64,000 nt of DNA from Myxococcales bacterium. Lineage in GTDB: Bacteria; Myxococcota_A; Polyangia; Polyangiales; Polyangiaceae. Numbering within the stretch: the first letter of the stretch is position 1; each line of letters opens with the position of its first letter. The notes under the pieces were generated by a model, which did no database searches, was not told where the DNA came from, and was given only the letters and a program-made list of their open reading frames with translations. Both the position numbers and the translations under genes were made by a program. The stretch is taken from the NCBI GenBank assembly GCA_016712525.1, contig JADJQX010000001.1:1798001-1862000 (forward strand). The letters run 5' to 3'. Positions 63,746 to 64,000 of this stretch are shown here, one piece after another.

Positions 63746-64000
63746 TCAGCGGGGGCAGGTCGCGATGGTCACGTCGTCGACGTAGAAGCCCGGCGCCTGC
63801 ACTCGGCCCGAGGACGCCGAGAACAGGAAGGTGCGGTACGTGCGGGACGGGTCGGTGTCCGTCGTGGTGCGCGTGACCGTGGTGGTCGGGCTCCCGCTCT
63901 CGAGGAGCACGGGGCCGTTCCGGCTCGTCAGGGTCGTGACGTAGGTGCCTCGCGACCTTCGAACACGCACGTCGACGGCGAGCTCTCCGTCGGTCGTGAC
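63746..64000 (-). CDS. secreted beta-domain protein, truncated by window edge
   Basis: The C-terminal 84 residues are visible, ending FYVDDVTIATCPR with a stop at 63746; the gene continues beyond the right edge. The pattern (VDVRVRRSRGTYVTTLTSRN, FLFSASSGRVQAPGFYVDDV) is that of a jelly-roll/concanavalin-like domain common at the C-terminus of secreted myxobacterial proteins. No catalytic part can be seen. Confidence 0.6.
   Translation of the reverse strand, partial: VTTDGELAVDVRVRRSRGTYVTTLTSRNGPVLLESGSPTTTVTRTTTDTDPSRTYRTFLFSASSGRVQAPGFYVDDVTIATCPR

Overview
The window is GC-rich chromosomal DNA that looks like a Myxococcota (Polyangia-like) bacterium. The grounds are many putative lipoproteins with Ser/Ala/Asp-rich or Cys-rich linkers, three large Hanks-type Ser/Thr kinases, an FHA-sigma54 activator, two ECF sigma factors, a LOV histidine kinase with an NtrC-type partner, and receiver/DUF4388/roadblock proteins. 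This is inference from gene content; no full-length rRNA gene is present to settle it.

Layout. 1-2.7 kb: two lipoproteins and a doubtful small ORF. 2.99-7.44 kb: a compact RNA island, the most unusual part of the window. It holds about ten divergent tRNA genes (Lys x2, Asn, Phe, Ala, Arg, Thr, Gly, Pro x2), a Ro60/TROVE protein gene (3909-5492), a long hairpin RNA, four repeated RNA modules closed by complementary GTGAGGAC/GTCCTCAC-type strands, an HNH nuclease gene, two minute ORFs with strong Shine-Dalgarno sites, and a 29-nt copy of the 23S rRNA helix 69 region. Two of the modules are circularly permuted tRNA-like RNAs: T-arm and 3' acceptor strand come first, then a short loop, then 5' acceptor strand and D-arm. 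They are good candidates for Y RNA (YrlA-like) partners of the Ro60 protein.

7.7-31 kb: lipoproteins, a kinase-nSTAND-WD40 protein, an SDR, an ATPase-fold regulator, a lipoprotein globin, two ECF sigma genes each next to an oxidoreductase gene, a CotH-like lipoprotein, a zinc carboxypeptidase, a secreted esterase, DUF423, ElaA, and decayed genes. 31-38 kb: a kinase, an FHA-sigma54 activator and a trypsin-like protease. 37.9-41.1 kb: tyrosine catabolism (divergent LysR regulator, homogentisate dioxygenase, 4-hydroxyphenylpyruvate dioxygenase) with a clear LysR-type palindrome. 41.4-47.0 kb: two-component and receiver/roadblock signalling. 47.0-64 kb: an hpd gene fragment, a frameshifted kinase, KAS III-like and HMG-CoA synthase-like condensing enzymes, thioredoxin 2, a frameshifted GGDEF-EAL protein, a LysR/reductase pair, an ACP-like protein lacking its serine, and a phospholipase D-CBM20 lipoprotein.

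The RNA island reads as one functional unit: Ro60 with candidate Y RNAs and spare, divergent tRNAs, which fits RNA quality control or tRNA replacement carried on a mobile or defence-like island. Three apparent frameshifts elsewhere may be real decay or small assembly errors.
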